From Christensenellaceae bacterium (lineage in GTDB: Bacteria; Bacillota; Clostridia; Christensenellales; CAG-138): a DNA stretch of 55,901 nt. A model generated the notes under the pieces. That model ran no database searches and was not told the DNA's origin. It saw nothing but the letters and a program-made list of their open reading frames with translations. Within the stretch, counting starts at the first letter, position 1. Each line of letters begins with the position of its first letter. Both the position numbers and the translations under genes were made by a program. The DNA is taken from contig JAISKB010000018.1 in the NCBI GenBank assembly GCA_031261085.1, positions 78,409-134,309 on the forward strand. The letters run 5' to 3'. Below are positions 38,214 to 50,524 of the stretch, piece after piece.

Positions 38214-41200
38214 ATGCGCAAATTATGTGTGTTCGTGCTCGCGTTGCTGGTGTTTGCCATACCGGCAGCGGCGTTGGCGGCGGGCGGCGAGGTCGTGCTG
38301 CACGATGATTTTACCCAAGGGGATAGCCAAACCGGCTTACCGACGGCTTGGTATGCGGAGGCATGGCTGAACGGCGAGCGGGAAAGGCTGTTTGAGCGCG
38401 CCTATATAGAGGACGCGCCCTGTGTGCATATCGTAAATTATACGGATAACGATGCCCGCCTCTGCCGTGAAGTGCCGGTAACAGGCGGCGGCTATTATAA
38501 AATTACCTGCGATGTGATGACGCGGGATGTGGTGGGCGGCGCGGGCGCCAATGTATCCGTCGTGGGCACGCTGGCTGCCTCCGAGCCCGTTTTGGGCAGC
38601 AACGGGTGGCGGCGGGTGGAGCTTATCGGGCAGGTCGCCCAAGCTGCCGTCGACATGACGGTTTGCGTGCGGGTAGGCGGCTATGGCGCGCTCACAAGCG
38701 GGGAAGCGTGGTTTAAAAATTTTGAGGTGACGCGGCTCATAGAGCCGCCTGCTTCTACGGCGGATTTTTCTCCGCTGGAGCAAAACGGGCAGCAGGAGCA
38801 GGCGCCCAAGGAGATACCCGGCGGCGCGCTGCTGCTGTGCGTGCTAATCGTGGCGGCGGTAGGCATGGTTTGCTACCGCGCGTATGTGCTGCCCAAGCCC
38901 GGCTCGATAAAACAAAGCGGCAGCCCCACGGTACAGCTAATTATGCTGCTGACGGGGGCATTTTTGCTGCGCGTGCTGCTATCCGGCGCTATATATGGCC
39001 ACCCCACCGATATGGCCTGCTTTATGGCCTGGAGCAACGCCCTCGCCGAAAATGGGCCCGCGGCGTTTTATACCTCCGGCATGTTTGCCGATTATCCGCC
39101 GGGGTATTTATATGTGCTGTGGCTCGTCGGCGGCATCGTGAAGCTGCTGCATATCGGCTATGGCAGCGCGGGGCATGTGCTGCTCATCAAAATGCCGGGC
39201 ATATTGGCCGACCTGGGCGCGGCGTATATGGTTTTCCGCCTGGCGGATGCCCACCTAAACCGGCGCGCGGCGCTGCTGCTGTGCTGTGTGGTGGCGTTTA
39301 ACCCCATGATGGCGTTCGTTTCGGGCGGCTGGGGTCAGGTAGACCAAATCCTCACGCTGCTGCTGGTTGCCGCGGTGTATTTGTTTATGCAGGGCAAGCT
39401 CGAGCTGGCGGGGTTTGTTTATGGCGTGGCGATATTGACCAAGCCGCAGGCGCTCATGATGGGGCCTTTGCTGGCGGCGGCCTATTTTATCGCCATTAAG
39501 GATAGCGAGGCCAAGGCAAAAACCGCGCTGCGCACCGTTGCGGCGGTGCTGTGGGCGATCGTGGCGGCGCTGCTGCTGAGCGTGCCGTTTAAGGGCAGCC
39601 AAAGCGGGCTGAGCTGGCTGGTGAGCAAGCTGCTGGGCACGGCGACCAGCTACCCCTTTGCGAGCGTAGAGGCCTTCAACCTGTTTGCGCTGCTGGGCGG
39701 CAACTGGCAGCGGGTGGATGCGGTGCCGTGGCTGTTTACCTATGGGCAGTGGGGTGTGGCGTTTATTGCGCTAAGCTGTGCGCTGGCCTGCGCCTTCTAT
39801 ATAAAAGCGCGGCGCGATAAGGGCAGCCTGCCGCTGGCGGTTGCGTTTTTATCCGCGGCGCTGTTTACGCTGGGGCCTTATATGCATGAGCGGTATCTGT
39901 TCCCGGCGCTGCTGTTTTTGCTGATAGGCTTCCTCTATTACCGGGATAAAAGGCTGTTCCTTTGCTTTATCGCGTTCACCTGCACGATGCTGTTCAATGT
40001 GCTGATGGCGTTTATGGTGGTGGGCGCCGCCGAGCTGCGCACGGCCGAGTACGCGCGGTTCACCCGCGTGGGCTCGCTGCTGACCGTGGCGGCGTTTGCT
40101 TATTTCACCTGTGTTTGCTGGGATATTATGATAAAAAAACGCATCGCGCCCGCGTTTGAGGGGCGCGTACCCGTGCGGCGTGCGCCAGCCCCGGCAGCGG
40201 CCGCCGGGGAGACCGAGCGCGTCACGCGCAAGGATAGGCTGTGCTGCGGCATACTCACCGCCGTATATGCCCTGGTGGCGCTGGTGAACCTGGGCGGCCT
40301 GCAGGCGCCGCAAACGCAGTGGAAGGCAAGGGCTGGGCAGGGGGCGCAAATCCGCTTTGCGCAAACCGTCCGTCTGGGAGAAATACGCGTGTTTGGCGGG
40401 CTGTACACCGGCGTGCTAGGGGTTGAGAGCGTGGGGGGAGATGCATTAAGCTATACGCAGGATAACGGCGATATGTTCCGCTGGAAGGAATTGGGCGGCG
40501 CCGGTTGGGAAACCGACGCGGTGACGCTGCGGGTGGAGGTTGGCGAGGTATGGTTTAACGAAATCGCCTTCTTCGATGGCGCGGGGCGGCAGGTGCCCAT
40601 CGCGAGCGCGGCGCCGCTTGATGAAAGCGGGCCAAGCGCCGCGCCGCTGGCCGATGAGCAGGATGCGGTGCCCGCGAACATCTCCTACTACAACGGCATG
40701 TACTTCGATGAGCTGTACCACGCGCGCACGGCGTATGAGCACTTACACGGGCTGGATCCCTACGAAAACTCGCACCCGCCGCTGGGCAAGGTGCTCATCA
40801 TGCTGGGCATTGCCATCTTTGGCATGAACCCGTTTGGCTGGCGCGTTATCGGCACGCTGTTTGGCGTGGGCATGGTCCCGATTTTATATGTGTTTGCCAA
40901 GTGCCTGTTCCGCCGCACCGATTATGCGCTGCTGGCGGCGGGGCTGTTCGCGTTCGACTTCATGCACTTTACGCAAACGCGCATCGCCACGGTGGATGTA
41001 TTTGGCGTGTTCTTCATACTGCTCATGTATTATTACATGTATCGATACTATTGTATGGATTTTTATACCGATGGCCTAAAGCCTACGCTCAAGCCGCTGG
41101 CGCTCAGCGGGCTGTTCTTTGGCTTGGGCGCGGCCAGCAAGTGGATAGGCATTTACGCTGGCGGCGGGTTGGCGGTGCTGTTCTTCGTTTCGCTGGCGCA

Positions 41201-41930
41201 GCGCTATATAGAGCACCGCCGACGTAAGGCAAAGGGTGAAGCTGGGGCGGATGCGTTTGCTAAAAATACGGTCTGCACGCTGCTGTGGTGCTGTTTGTTT
41301 TTCATCATATTGCCGGTTTGCATCTACTTGGCCTCCTACCTGCCCTATGCGCTGAGCGAATCGCATTATGACCTGGAGCGCATATGGAGCACACAAAAAT
41401 TTATGTTCAGCTACCACAGCTCCCTCACGGCCACGCACCCGTATTCCTCCCCGTGGTGGCAATGGCCGCTGGACTGGCGGCCGGTGTGGTATTATGTGGG
41501 CTATGATGTGCCGCAGGGCTATGCCTCCACCATTTCGGCATTTGGCAACCCCGCCGTGTGGTGGGCCTGTTCGCTGGGCGCGGCGGTGGTGATATGCCGA
41601 CTTGCCGCCGGGCGCATGCGCGCCGAAAAGGGCTTGTTTGTGCTGCTGGTGGCCTTGGCCTTCGGGTACCTGCCCTGGGTGCTGATAACCCGCTGTACGT
41701 TCGCGTACCACTACTTTGCCACGGTGCCCTTTATTATACTGTGCACGGTATATTTGCTGCGCGAATGGGAGCAGAACAGGCCGGCGCGCGCGTGGCTTAA
41801 GTGGGCGTGGCTGGCGGCGGCCATATGCCTGTTTGCGCTGTTCTACCCGGTCATCTCGGGCCTGCCTGTGCCGCAAGCCTATGTGCGGGCGCTGGAATGG
41901 CTGCCCGGCTGGACTTTTTTGGGGTATTGA
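38214..41930 (+). CDS. Very large two-module GT-C membrane glycosyltransferase
   Basis: The protein has 1238 residues. The ATG at 38214 is chosen because it opens a clean signal peptide (RKLCVFVLALLVFAIPAAALA) after GGGAGAG; the ATG at 38190 is the alternative. Residues about 25-185 form a beta-rich extracellular domain. Module 1 (about 210-650) is a polytopic GT-C enzyme with HPTDMACFMAWSNAL and DYPPGYLYVLW. Module 2 (about 680-1238) is of the protein O-mannosyltransferase (GT39) type: YFDELYHARTAYEH, SHPPLGKVLI, TRIATVDVFG, GAASKWIG. It would transfer polyprenyl-phosphate sugars to surface proteins or glycans. GtrA follows directly. Confidence 0.82.
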   Translation: MRKLCVFVLALLVFAIPAAALAAGGEVVLHDDFTQGDSQTGLPTAWYAEAWLNGERERLFERAYIEDAPCVHIVNYTDNDARLCREVPVTGGGYYKITCDVMTRDVVGGAGANVSVVGTLAASEPVLGSNGWRRVELIGQVAQAAVDMTVCVRVGGYGALTSGEAWFKNFEVTRLIEPPASTADFSPLEQNGQQEQAPKEIPGGALLLCVLIVAAVGMVCYRAYVLPKPGSIKQSGSPTVQLIMLLTGAFLLRVLLSGAIYGHPTDMACFMAWSNALAENGPAAFYTSGMFADYPPGYLYVLWLVGGIVKLLHIGYGSAGHVLLIKMPGILADLGAAYMVFRLADAHLNRRAALLLCCVVAFNPMMAFVSGGWGQVDQILTLLLVAAVYLFMQGKLELAGFVYGVAILTKPQALMMGPLLAAAYFIAIKDSEAKAKTALRTVAAVLWAIVAALLLSVPFKGSQSGLSWLVSKLLGTATSYPFASVEAFNLFALLGGNWQRVDAVPWLFTYGQWGVAFIALSCALACAFYIKARRDKGSLPLAVAFLSAALFTLGPYMHERYLFPALLFLLIGFLYYRDKRLFLCFIAFTCTMLFNVLMAFMVVGAAELRTAEYARFTRVGSLLTVAAFAYFTCVCWDIMIKKRIAPAFEGRVPVRRAPAPAAAAGETERVTRKDRLCCGILTAVYALVALVNLGGLQAPQTQWKARAGQGAQIRFAQTVRLGEIRVFGGLYTGVLGVESVGGDALSYTQDNGDMFRWKELGGAGWETDAVTLRVEVGEVWFNEIAFFDGAGRQVPIASAAPLDESGPSAAPLADEQDAVPANISYYNGMYFDELYHARTAYEHLHGLDPYENSHPPLGKVLIMLGIAIFGMNPFGWRVIGTLFGVGMVPILYVFAKCLFRRTDYALLAAGLFAFDFMHFTQTRIATVDVFGVFFILLMYYYMYRYYCMDFYTDGLKPTLKPLALSGLFFGLGAASKWIGIYAGGGLAVLFFVSLAQRYIEHRRRKAKGEAGADAFAKNTVCTLLWCCLFFIILPVCIYLASYLPYALSESHYDLERIWSTQKFMFSYHSSLTATHPYSSPWWQWPLDWRPVWYYVGYDVPQGYASTISAFGNPAVWWACSLGAAVVICRLAAGRMRAEKGLFVLLVALAFGYLPWVLITRCTFAYHYFATVPFIILCTVYLLREWEQNRPARAWLKWAWLAAAICLFALFYPVISGLPVPQAYVRALEWLPGWTFLGY

Positions 41931-41931
41931 C

Positions 41932-42318
41932 ATGCTGAAAAAAGAGAGCGTCCTGCAGTTCATAAAGTTCAATTTGGTAGGCGTGCTCAACACGCTGGTG
42001 GATTTTTGCATCTACCAGCTGCTGCTGTTGCTGGGCGTGCACTACCTGGCGGCGCAATGCATCTCCTATGCGTGCGGGGTGCTCAACAGCTTTTTTTTCA
42101 ATAGCCGCTGGACATTTGAGCAGGATAAACCGTATACTAAAAAGAAATTCCTTTCGTTTTGCGCCGTGAACCTGGTTTCCCTGGGCCTGTCGCTGCTGTT
42201 GCTCCACATTTGCTACGAGATAATCGGCCTAAACAGCAATCTCATCATAAAGGGCGCGGTCACGGTCGTCGTGATGGTCATCAATTTTATTGGGAACAAA
42301 CTTTTCGTTTTCAAATAG
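41932..42318 (+). CDS. GtrA-family membrane protein
   Basis: The protein has 128 residues from the ATG at 41932, one base after the preceding stop. Four membrane helices are seen, with the GtrA pattern FIKFNLVGVLNTLVDFCIYQLLL (near 9-31), NSFFFNSRWTFE (near 53-64) and the closing NFIGNKLFVFK. GtrA-type proteins help move or flip polyprenyl-linked sugars. Direct coupling with the GT-C fusion supports a shared surface glycosylation pathway. Confidence 0.9.
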   Translation: MLKKESVLQFIKFNLVGVLNTLVDFCIYQLLLLLGVHYLAAQCISYACGVLNSFFFNSRWTFEQDKPYTKKKFLSFCAVNLVSLGLSLLLLHICYEIIGLNSNLIIKGAVTVVVMVINFIGNKLFVFK

Positions 42319-42375
42319 ATTCCTTGTTTTTCCGTTCCAAAATCCAGCCTGGTTTATAAACGGGAGGATGTTATT

Positions 42376-43920
42376 TTGCTATCCAAAATAGAGAGCTATG
42401 GCCTTAATGGCCTGCAGGGCTTTGGCGTGCAGGTAGAGGTGGATGTGAGTGGCGGCTTGCCCGCATACGATACCGTGGGCTTGCCGGATGCCGCGGTGCG
42501 GGAATCCCGCGAGCGGGTGCGTGCGGCCATACGCAACAGCGGCTTCACCTACCCCATGCAGCGCGTCACCATCAACCTTGCGCCGGCCGATTTAAAAAAA
42601 GAAGGCTCGATATATGACCTGCCCATCGCCATAGGCATATTGACCGCCATGGGCCAGGTACCGGCGCAGGAGGCGGCCGGGTATGTGTTTTTGGGGGAAT
42701 TGGCGCTGGATGGCGGGGTACGGGGCATAGCGGGCATATTGCCCATGCTCATCAGCGCCGGGGAGGCCGGTGCGCGGCAGGCCATGCTCCCCGCCGAAAA
42801 CGCGGGGGAGGCAAGCTTTATAGCCGGCGTTAAAACCGTGGCGATAGATAGCTTGGGGCAGGCGGTGCGCATATTGCGGGGCGAGGAGCCGGCCAAGGCA
42901 TGTGAACGCGCGCCCTGGCAAAGCGCCGCGCCGCACCCGGGCATGGATTTTGCGGATATAAAGGGGCAGCAGGGCGCCAAGCGCGCGGCCGAAGTAGCGG
43001 CGGCGGGCGGGCATAATCTGCTGCTGGTGGGCACGCCGGGCAGCGGTAAAACCATGCTGGCGCGGCGCATCCCCTCCATATTGCCCACGCTCTCGTTTGA
43101 AGAAGCGCTGGAAATCACGAAGATACATTCCATCGTGGGGGCGGTGAAGGGCGCAAACACCATAGCCACCGAGCGCCCGTTTCGCGCGCCGCACCACACG
43201 GCCTCCACCGTATCGCTGGTGGGGGGCGGGTCCAAGGCATTGCCGGGCGAGGTGAGCCTGGCGCATTATGGCGTGCTGTTTTTGGATGAATTGCCCGAGT
43301 TCCCCAAGGAGGCAATCGAGGCCCTGCGCCAGCCCTTGGAGGATGGCACGGTCACCATCACGCGGGCATCCAGCCGCGCAACCTACCCGGCGGACTTTAT
43401 GCTGATAGCCGCCATGAACCCCTGCCCCTGCGGCAACTTCGGCTCGCGGCTGTCGCGGTGCCGCTGCGCGCCGGCGCAAATAAACAGGTATCGCGGCAAA
43501 ATAAGCGGCCCCATGCTGGATAGGGTGGACCTCCATGTGGAGATGAGCGAGGTGGGCTACGGCGACATCGTGTCCAAGAGCACGGGCGAAAGCTCCACGG
43601 TGATTCGCGCGCGGGTGAACGCCGCGCGGGAGCTGCAGCGGCGGCGCTACGCCAACGAGGGCATCTTGTTCAACGCGCAGCTGAGTGGCAAGCAGATACG
43701 CCGCTTTTGCAGGATAGACGCGCAGGGCGAGGCGCTGCTAAAGCGGGCGTTCGACGCGCTTAAGCTCAGCGCGCGAGCCTACGACCGCATCATGAAGGTA
43801 TCCCGTACGATTGCCGATTTGGAGGGCAGCGAGTTCATATTGGCGCAGCATATTTCGGAGGCGGTGCAGTACCGCAGCTTGGATCAAAAATACTGGGGCG
43901 GCGGTTCGGGCGGGAAATAG
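42376..43920 (+). CDS. YifB/ComM-family AAA ATPase
   Basis: The protein has 514 residues with TTG start at 42376 after GGGAGG. The N-terminal Lon-like domain (ESYGLNGLQGFGVQVEVDVSGGLPAYDTVGLPDAAVRES) is followed by Mg-chelatase-type AAA: GTPGSGKTMLARRIPSILP (near 217-235), GVLFLDELPEF, and the cysteine patch NPCPCGNFGSRLSRCRC. ComM of naturally competent bacteria is a branch-migration helicase for incoming DNA. It precedes dprA, as in many Firmicutes. Confidence 0.92.
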   Translation: MLSKIESYGLNGLQGFGVQVEVDVSGGLPAYDTVGLPDAAVRESRERVRAAIRNSGFTYPMQRVTINLAPADLKKEGSIYDLPIAIGILTAMGQVPAQEAAGYVFLGELALDGGVRGIAGILPMLISAGEAGARQAMLPAENAGEASFIAGVKTVAIDSLGQAVRILRGEEPAKACERAPWQSAAPHPGMDFADIKGQQGAKRAAEVAAAGGHNLLLVGTPGSGKTMLARRIPSILPTLSFEEALEITKIHSIVGAVKGANTIATERPFRAPHHTASTVSLVGGGSKALPGEVSLAHYGVLFLDELPEFPKEAIEALRQPLEDGTVTITRASSRATYPADFMLIAAMNPCPCGNFGSRLSRCRCAPAQINRYRGKISGPMLDRVDLHVEMSEVGYGDIVSKSTGESSTVIRARVNAARELQRRRYANEGILFNAQLSGKQIRRFCRIDAQGEALLKRAFDALKLSARAYDRIMKVSRTIADLEGSEFILAQHISEAVQYRSLDQKYWGGGSGGK

Positions 43921-43974
43921 CGGGGAAACCGACACGTTCTCAGGCAAAATATAAGGCGATGGCGGTGGTGTGCG

Positions 43975-45075
43975 ATGGATCAACGAAGGTATATGCTTTG
44001 GCTGGGCTTTGCGCTGCCCACGGCCTATAAGCGGCAGCAGGCGCTGTTGGAGGCATATGGCGGGGACGCGGCCTGCCTGTTTACCGATGCCGCAAACGGG
44101 CGTTTGCCCGCCGCCGGCAAGCGGGAAGCGGCGGCCTATGCCGAGCTTAGGCAAAAGGCAAACGAGGCGTATATCGACGCGTGCCTGGAATACTTAAAAA
44201 AGCGGCGCATTGCGGCCGTGCTGCCCGTAGATGAAAATTACCCGGCGCTGCTAAAAGAAATTTACCGCCCGCCCACGGTGCTGTATGTGCGGGGCACGCT
44301 GCCCAAAAACCTGCCGCTCCCCATCGCGATGATAGGCTCGCGCCATTGCTCGGACTATGGCACGCAGGTAGCGCTTAGGCTGAGCGAGCAGCTCAGCGGG
44401 CAGGGCGCGTGCGTGGTATCGGGCCTTGCGTATGGGATAGACTGCGCGTGCGCGCAAGGCGCTTTGTACGCGGCGGGCAGCGCCTTCCCCACGGTGGCGG
44501 TGCTGGGCAGTGGGGTGGATGTGATATACCCGCAGGAAAATCATAAAATCTATCAGGAAATCTGCGAGCGGGGCGCGGTGGTATCCGAATTTTTACCCGG
44601 CACCCGGCCGCTGGCCAGCCATTTCCCGCAGCGCAACCGCATCATATCCGGCATGTCGCGCGGGGTGGTGGTAATAGAGGCGTCGCTGCGCAGCGGCACC
44701 AGCATCACGGTGGATTGCGCGCTGGAGCAGGGGCGGGATGTGTTTGCGCTGCCCGGGCGGGTAACCGACCTGATGAGCGAGGGCACCAATAAGATGATTG
44801 CCGATGGCATCGCCAAGCCCATATTCAGCGCGGCGGATATTTTGGAGGAATATGGCGTGCGGCCCCGGCGGGAAGCGCCGGCAAAGCAGGTGGACGAAAC
44901 CGGGCTGAGCTTTGAGCAAACGCTGGTTGTGCGTTTGCTGCGCGTATGCGAGCGGAGCTTCGACGAACTGTGCGAAATGACGGGGCTGGATGTGGTCAAA
45001 ATTAATTATGCCTTGACAGAGTTGGAATTTTCGGGAATAATTAAGCAGTCGTCCGGCAGGGTATATAGCTTGTGA
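43975..45075 (+). CDS. dprA: DNA-processing protein DprA
   Basis: The protein has 366 residues. The Rossmann-like DNA-binding core has AMIGSRHCSDYG (near 116-127), VVSGLAYGIDCACAQGAL, LGSGVDVIYPQENHKIYQEI, and SGTSITVDCALEQGRDVFALPG. A winged helix ends the chain (about 310-366). It protects incoming single-stranded DNA and loads RecA. Together with YifB and the ComEC-like protein it suggests at least a relic of transformation machinery. Confidence 0.95.
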   Translation: MDQRRYMLWLGFALPTAYKRQQALLEAYGGDAACLFTDAANGRLPAAGKREAAAYAELRQKANEAYIDACLEYLKKRRIAAVLPVDENYPALLKEIYRPPTVLYVRGTLPKNLPLPIAMIGSRHCSDYGTQVALRLSEQLSGQGACVVSGLAYGIDCACAQGALYAAGSAFPTVAVLGSGVDVIYPQENHKIYQEICERGAVVSEFLPGTRPLASHFPQRNRIISGMSRGVVVIEASLRSGTSITVDCALEQGRDVFALPGRVTDLMSEGTNKMIADGIAKPIFSAADILEEYGVRPRREAPAKQVDETGLSFEQTLVVRLLRVCERSFDELCEMTGLDVVKINYALTELEFSGIIKQSSGRVYSL

Positions 45076-45135
45076 CAAACGATACGCTATATCTAGCCGG
45101 CATCAAGTTGTTTCTTTTGGAGGAATGCGCAAAAC

Positions 45136-47230
<2,095 letters not shown>

Positions 47231-47238
<8 letters not shown>

Positions 47239-48532
47239 ACGCATCAGCGTAATAGGCGCCGGACTTGCCGGCTGTGAGGCCGCGTTTCAGCTTGCTGAGC
47301 GCGGCTTACAAGTGACGCTTTATGACATGAAGCCCGGGCATAAGTCCCCGGCGCACCGGGCGGATACCTTTGCCGAGCTGGTGTGCTCCAACTCGCTGCG
47401 CTCCGACCGGCTGCAAAATGGCGTGGGCCTTTTAAAGGAGGAGATGCGCCGCGTGGACTCGCTGGTGCTGCGCGCGGCGGATGCTACCCGCGTGCCGGCG
47501 GGCGGTGCGCTGGCTGTGGATAGGGAGGGCTTTTCGCGGTATATTACGGCGCGCATACACAGCCATCCAAACATACGGGTAGAAGAAAAGGAGATTGAAG
47601 AGCTGCCCGAACCGCCCGCCATCGTGGCGACGGGCCCGCTCACCGAGGGGCCTCTATTGGCCGCCATCGAAGCATTCTTTGGCGAATCGCTGCATTTCTA
47701 CGATGCCGCCGCCCCGGTACTCACGGCGGAATCGCTCGACTACGATAAGGTGTTCCGCGCCTCGCGCTATGAGCGGGGCAGCGATTATCTCAATTGCCCC
47801 ATGACGCGGGAGGAGTATTTCAACTTCGTGCGCGCGCTGACGGCGGCCGAAACAGCCCCCCTGCGCGCGTTTGAAACGCCGCGGGTATTCGAGGGCTGTA
47901 TGCCGGTCGAGGTGATGGCTAAACGGGGGGGAATGACGCTGGCGTTTGGGCCGCTCAAGCCCGTTGGGCTGGTGGATGAACGCACGGCGCAGCGGCCGTT
48001 TGCGGTGGTGCAGCTGCGGCAGGATGATGCCGCGGGCACGCTGTACAACATAGTGGGGTTTCAAACCAACCTGAAGTTTGGGGAGCAGCGCCGCGTGTTC
48101 GGCATGATACCCGGGCTGGAGCATGCGGAGTTTGCGCGCTATGGCGTGATGCACCGCAACACGTTCTTAAACTCTCCGGGCAAGCTCGATTGGCGCTATG
48201 GCGCAAAGAGCAAGCCGGGGCTATATTTTGCCGGGCAGCTCACCGGGGTGGAGGGCTATGTGGAGAGCGCGTCCTCGGGTCTGGTGGCCGGCATTAATTT
48301 GGCGCGGGAACTTATGGGCAAACCGCCGGTAGATTTTACCGCGCAAACCGCGCTGGGCGCCATGGCGCATTATGTGGCGGAATATGCGGGGAACGACTTT
48401 CAGCCCATGAACATATGCTTTGGTATTATAGACGCATACCCCAACGCGCCGCGCAAGAAAACGGAGCGGTATACGCTGATAGCGGAGCGCGCGCTGGGCG
48501 CAATTGATGAAATAATTGCGAACTATCTGTAA
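47231..48532 (+). CDS. trmFO: Methylenetetrahydrofolate-tRNA-(uracil-5-)-methyltransferase TrmFO
   Basis: The protein has 433 residues from the ATG at 47231. The FAD-binding ISVIGAGLAGCEAAFQLAERG (4-24) and YDMKPGHKSPAH identify TrmFO (GidA-like). CSNSLRSDRLQNGVGLLKEEMRR and QLTGVEGYVESASSGLVAGINLAR are family blocks. It makes 5-methyluridine at position 54 of tRNAs with a folate methyl donor, as in most Firmicutes. The order topA-trmFO-hslVU is conserved. Confidence 0.96.
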
Positions 48533-48607
48533 AGTAATGTGTAAACCCGCAAATTTGGGCGATGATTGTGTTATGATGTCGTTAGTTAAGAAAGAAGGTA
48601 TTTTGCC

Positions 48608-49141
48608 ATGCCGTTAAAGGGAACCACCATCATCGCCGTGCAGAAAGACGGCAAATGCGCCATAGCCGGCGATGGGCAGGTGACGATGGGCGAAAAAACC
48701 ATCATGAAAGCGACCGCCAAAAAGGTGCGCCGCCTGTATGACGACAGGGTTGTGGTGGGCTTTGCGGGTTCGGTGGCGGATGCGTTTTCGCTGTGCGAGC
48801 GGTTTGAGGCGAAGCTCACGCAGTATAGCGGCAGCCTGCGGCGCGCGGCGGTAAGCCTGGCGCAGGATTGGCGCAGCGATAAGGCTATGCGGCAGCTGGA
48901 AGCGCTGCTCATCGCGGCGGATGCGGAGGATTTGCTCATCATATCGGGCACCGGCGAGGTGATAGACCCGGATGACGGCATAGCGGCGATAGGCTCCGGC
49001 GGCAACTATGCGCTTGCCGCGGCCAAGGCGCTGCGCGAAAACACCGACTTGAGCGCGCGGGAAATCGCAAAAAAATCCATACAAATCGCTTCGGAAATCT
49101 GCGTTTTCACCAATGGGAATATCGTTTTGGAGGAGGTGTAG
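48608..49141 (+). CDS. hslV: ATP-dependent protease subunit HslV
   Basis: The protein has 177 residues. This is the proteasome-like peptidase of the HslVU protease. The mature N-terminal Thr is probably Thr6 or Thr7 of [39 protein letters not shown] is the family block, and [14 protein letters not shown] lies near 130-143. AAGAAGG precedes the ATG, and hslU follows 3 bp after the stop. Confidence 0.96.
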   Translation: MPLKGTTIIAVQKDGKCAIAGDGQVTMGEKTIMKATAKKVRRLYDDRVVVGFAGSVADAFSLCERFEAKLTQYSGSLRRAAVSLAQDWRSDKAMRQLEALLIAADAEDLLIISGTGEVIDPDDGIAAIGSGGNYALAAAKALRENTDLSAREIAKKSIQIASEICVFTNGNIVLEEV

Positions 49142-49144
49142 GCT

Positions 49145-50524
49145 ATGATGACGCCGCGCGAAACCGTAGAGGCGCTGGATCGCTATATTGTCGGGCAGGA
49201 TACGGCCAAACGCGCCGTTGCCATCGCCCTGCGCAACCGTTACCGCCGCAGCCGCCTAAAGGAGGAGCTGCGCGAGGAGATAACGCCCAAGAATATATTG
49301 ATGGTGGGCCCCACCGGCGTGGGCAAAACCGAAATCGCGCGGCGGCTCGCCAAGCTGGTGGATGCGCCGCTGGTTAAGGTGGAGGCCACCAAGTTTACCG
49401 AGGTTGGGTATGTGGGCCGGGATGTCGACAGCATGATACGCGACTTGGTCGAGGTTTCGATACGCCTGTGCAAGGATCGCAAGGCGTTTGCGGTGCGCAC
49501 GGTAGCCGAGGCGGCGGCGGAGCAGCGGCTGGTCGATTTGCTGCTGCCCTCGCAACAAAAGAAGCCGGGGCCAATCACAAACCCGCTGCAGCTATTGCTG
49601 GGCGGCCCGCAGCAGGCGCCCGAGCCGGAACCCACCGAAGAGGAAAAGGCCAAGCATATGGGGGAGCGGGAACGGCTGCTGCAAGCTCTGCGCGCGGGCG
49701 CGCTCGAAAACGAGATGGTCGAGGTAGAGGTGGAGCAGCAGACGGGCAACAACGCCATGGTGGCCATGGGTTTGGATATCAACCTGAACGAGATGATGGG
49801 GGGCATACTGCCCGCCAAAAAGAAAAAGCGGCGCGTGAACGTGACCGAAGCGCGGCGCATACTGCTGCAGGATGAAACCGAAAAGCGCATCGATATGGAT
49901 GAGGTCACCCGCGAGGCAATCGAAAAGGCCGAGCAGGACGGCATCATATTCATCGATGAAATCGATAAAATCGCGGGCGGCCAGCACAGCAACGGCATCG
50001 ATGTATCCCGCGAGGGCGTGCAGCGCGATATTTTACCCATCGTGGAGGGCTGTACCGTCAATACCAAATATGGCCCCGTTAAAACGGATTATATCCTGTT
50101 CATCGCGGCGGGCGCGTTCCATGTATCCAAGGTGAACGACCTGATACCCGAGCTGCAGGGGCGGTTCCCCATCCGCGTGGAGCTAAAGGCGCTCGCGGTA
50201 GAGGATTATGAGCGCATACTCACCCAGCCCGAGCACGCCATCACGGAGCAATACGCGGCGCTGCTGGAGGTGGATAATATCGTGCTCAGCTTTGCGGACA
50301 GCGCCATTTCGGCCATCGCCCGCTATGCGTACAGCGCGAATGAGAGCGGCGAAAACATCGGCGCGCGCCGCCTGCACACCATTGTGGAAAATCTGTTGGA
50401 AGATATTTCCTTCAACGCCGGGGGCGACCATCCGCTGATACAGGTCGAAGTGGATGAAACCTATGTAAAGGAGCATATCTCCCGGGATTATGGCGGGGAA
50501 GATCTGCAAAAGTTTATACTATGA
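49145..50524 (+). CDS. hslU: ATP-dependent protease ATPase subunit HslU
   Basis: The protein has 459 residues. This AAA+ unfoldase feeds HslV. Motifs are RYIVGQDTAKRAVAIALRNRYRR (13-35), Walker A GPTGVGKTEIARRLAK (near 56-71), the inserted I domain (about 110-235), Walker B IIFIDEIDKIAGG, and the closing DLQKFIL, the C-terminal tail that inserts into HslV. GGAGGTG precedes the ATG. Its stop overlaps the following hydrolase gene in an ATGA. Confidence 0.97.
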   Translation: MMTPRETVEALDRYIVGQDTAKRAVAIALRNRYRRSRLKEELREEITPKNILMVGPTGVGKTEIARRLAKLVDAPLVKVEATKFTEVGYVGRDVDSMIRDLVEVSIRLCKDRKAFAVRTVAEAAAEQRLVDLLLPSQQKKPGPITNPLQLLLGGPQQAPEPEPTEEEKAKHMGERERLLQALRAGALENEMVEVEVEQQTGNNAMVAMGLDINLNEMMGGILPAKKKKRRVNVTEARRILLQDETEKRIDMDEVTREAIEKAEQDGIIFIDEIDKIAGGQHSNGIDVSREGVQRDILPIVEGCTVNTKYGPVKTDYILFIAAGAFHVSKVNDLIPELQGRFPIRVELKALAVEDYERILTQPEHAITEQYAALLEVDNIVLSFADSAISAIARYAYSANESGENIGARRLHTIVENLLEDISFNAGGDHPLIQVEVDETYVKEHISRDYGGEDLQKFIL

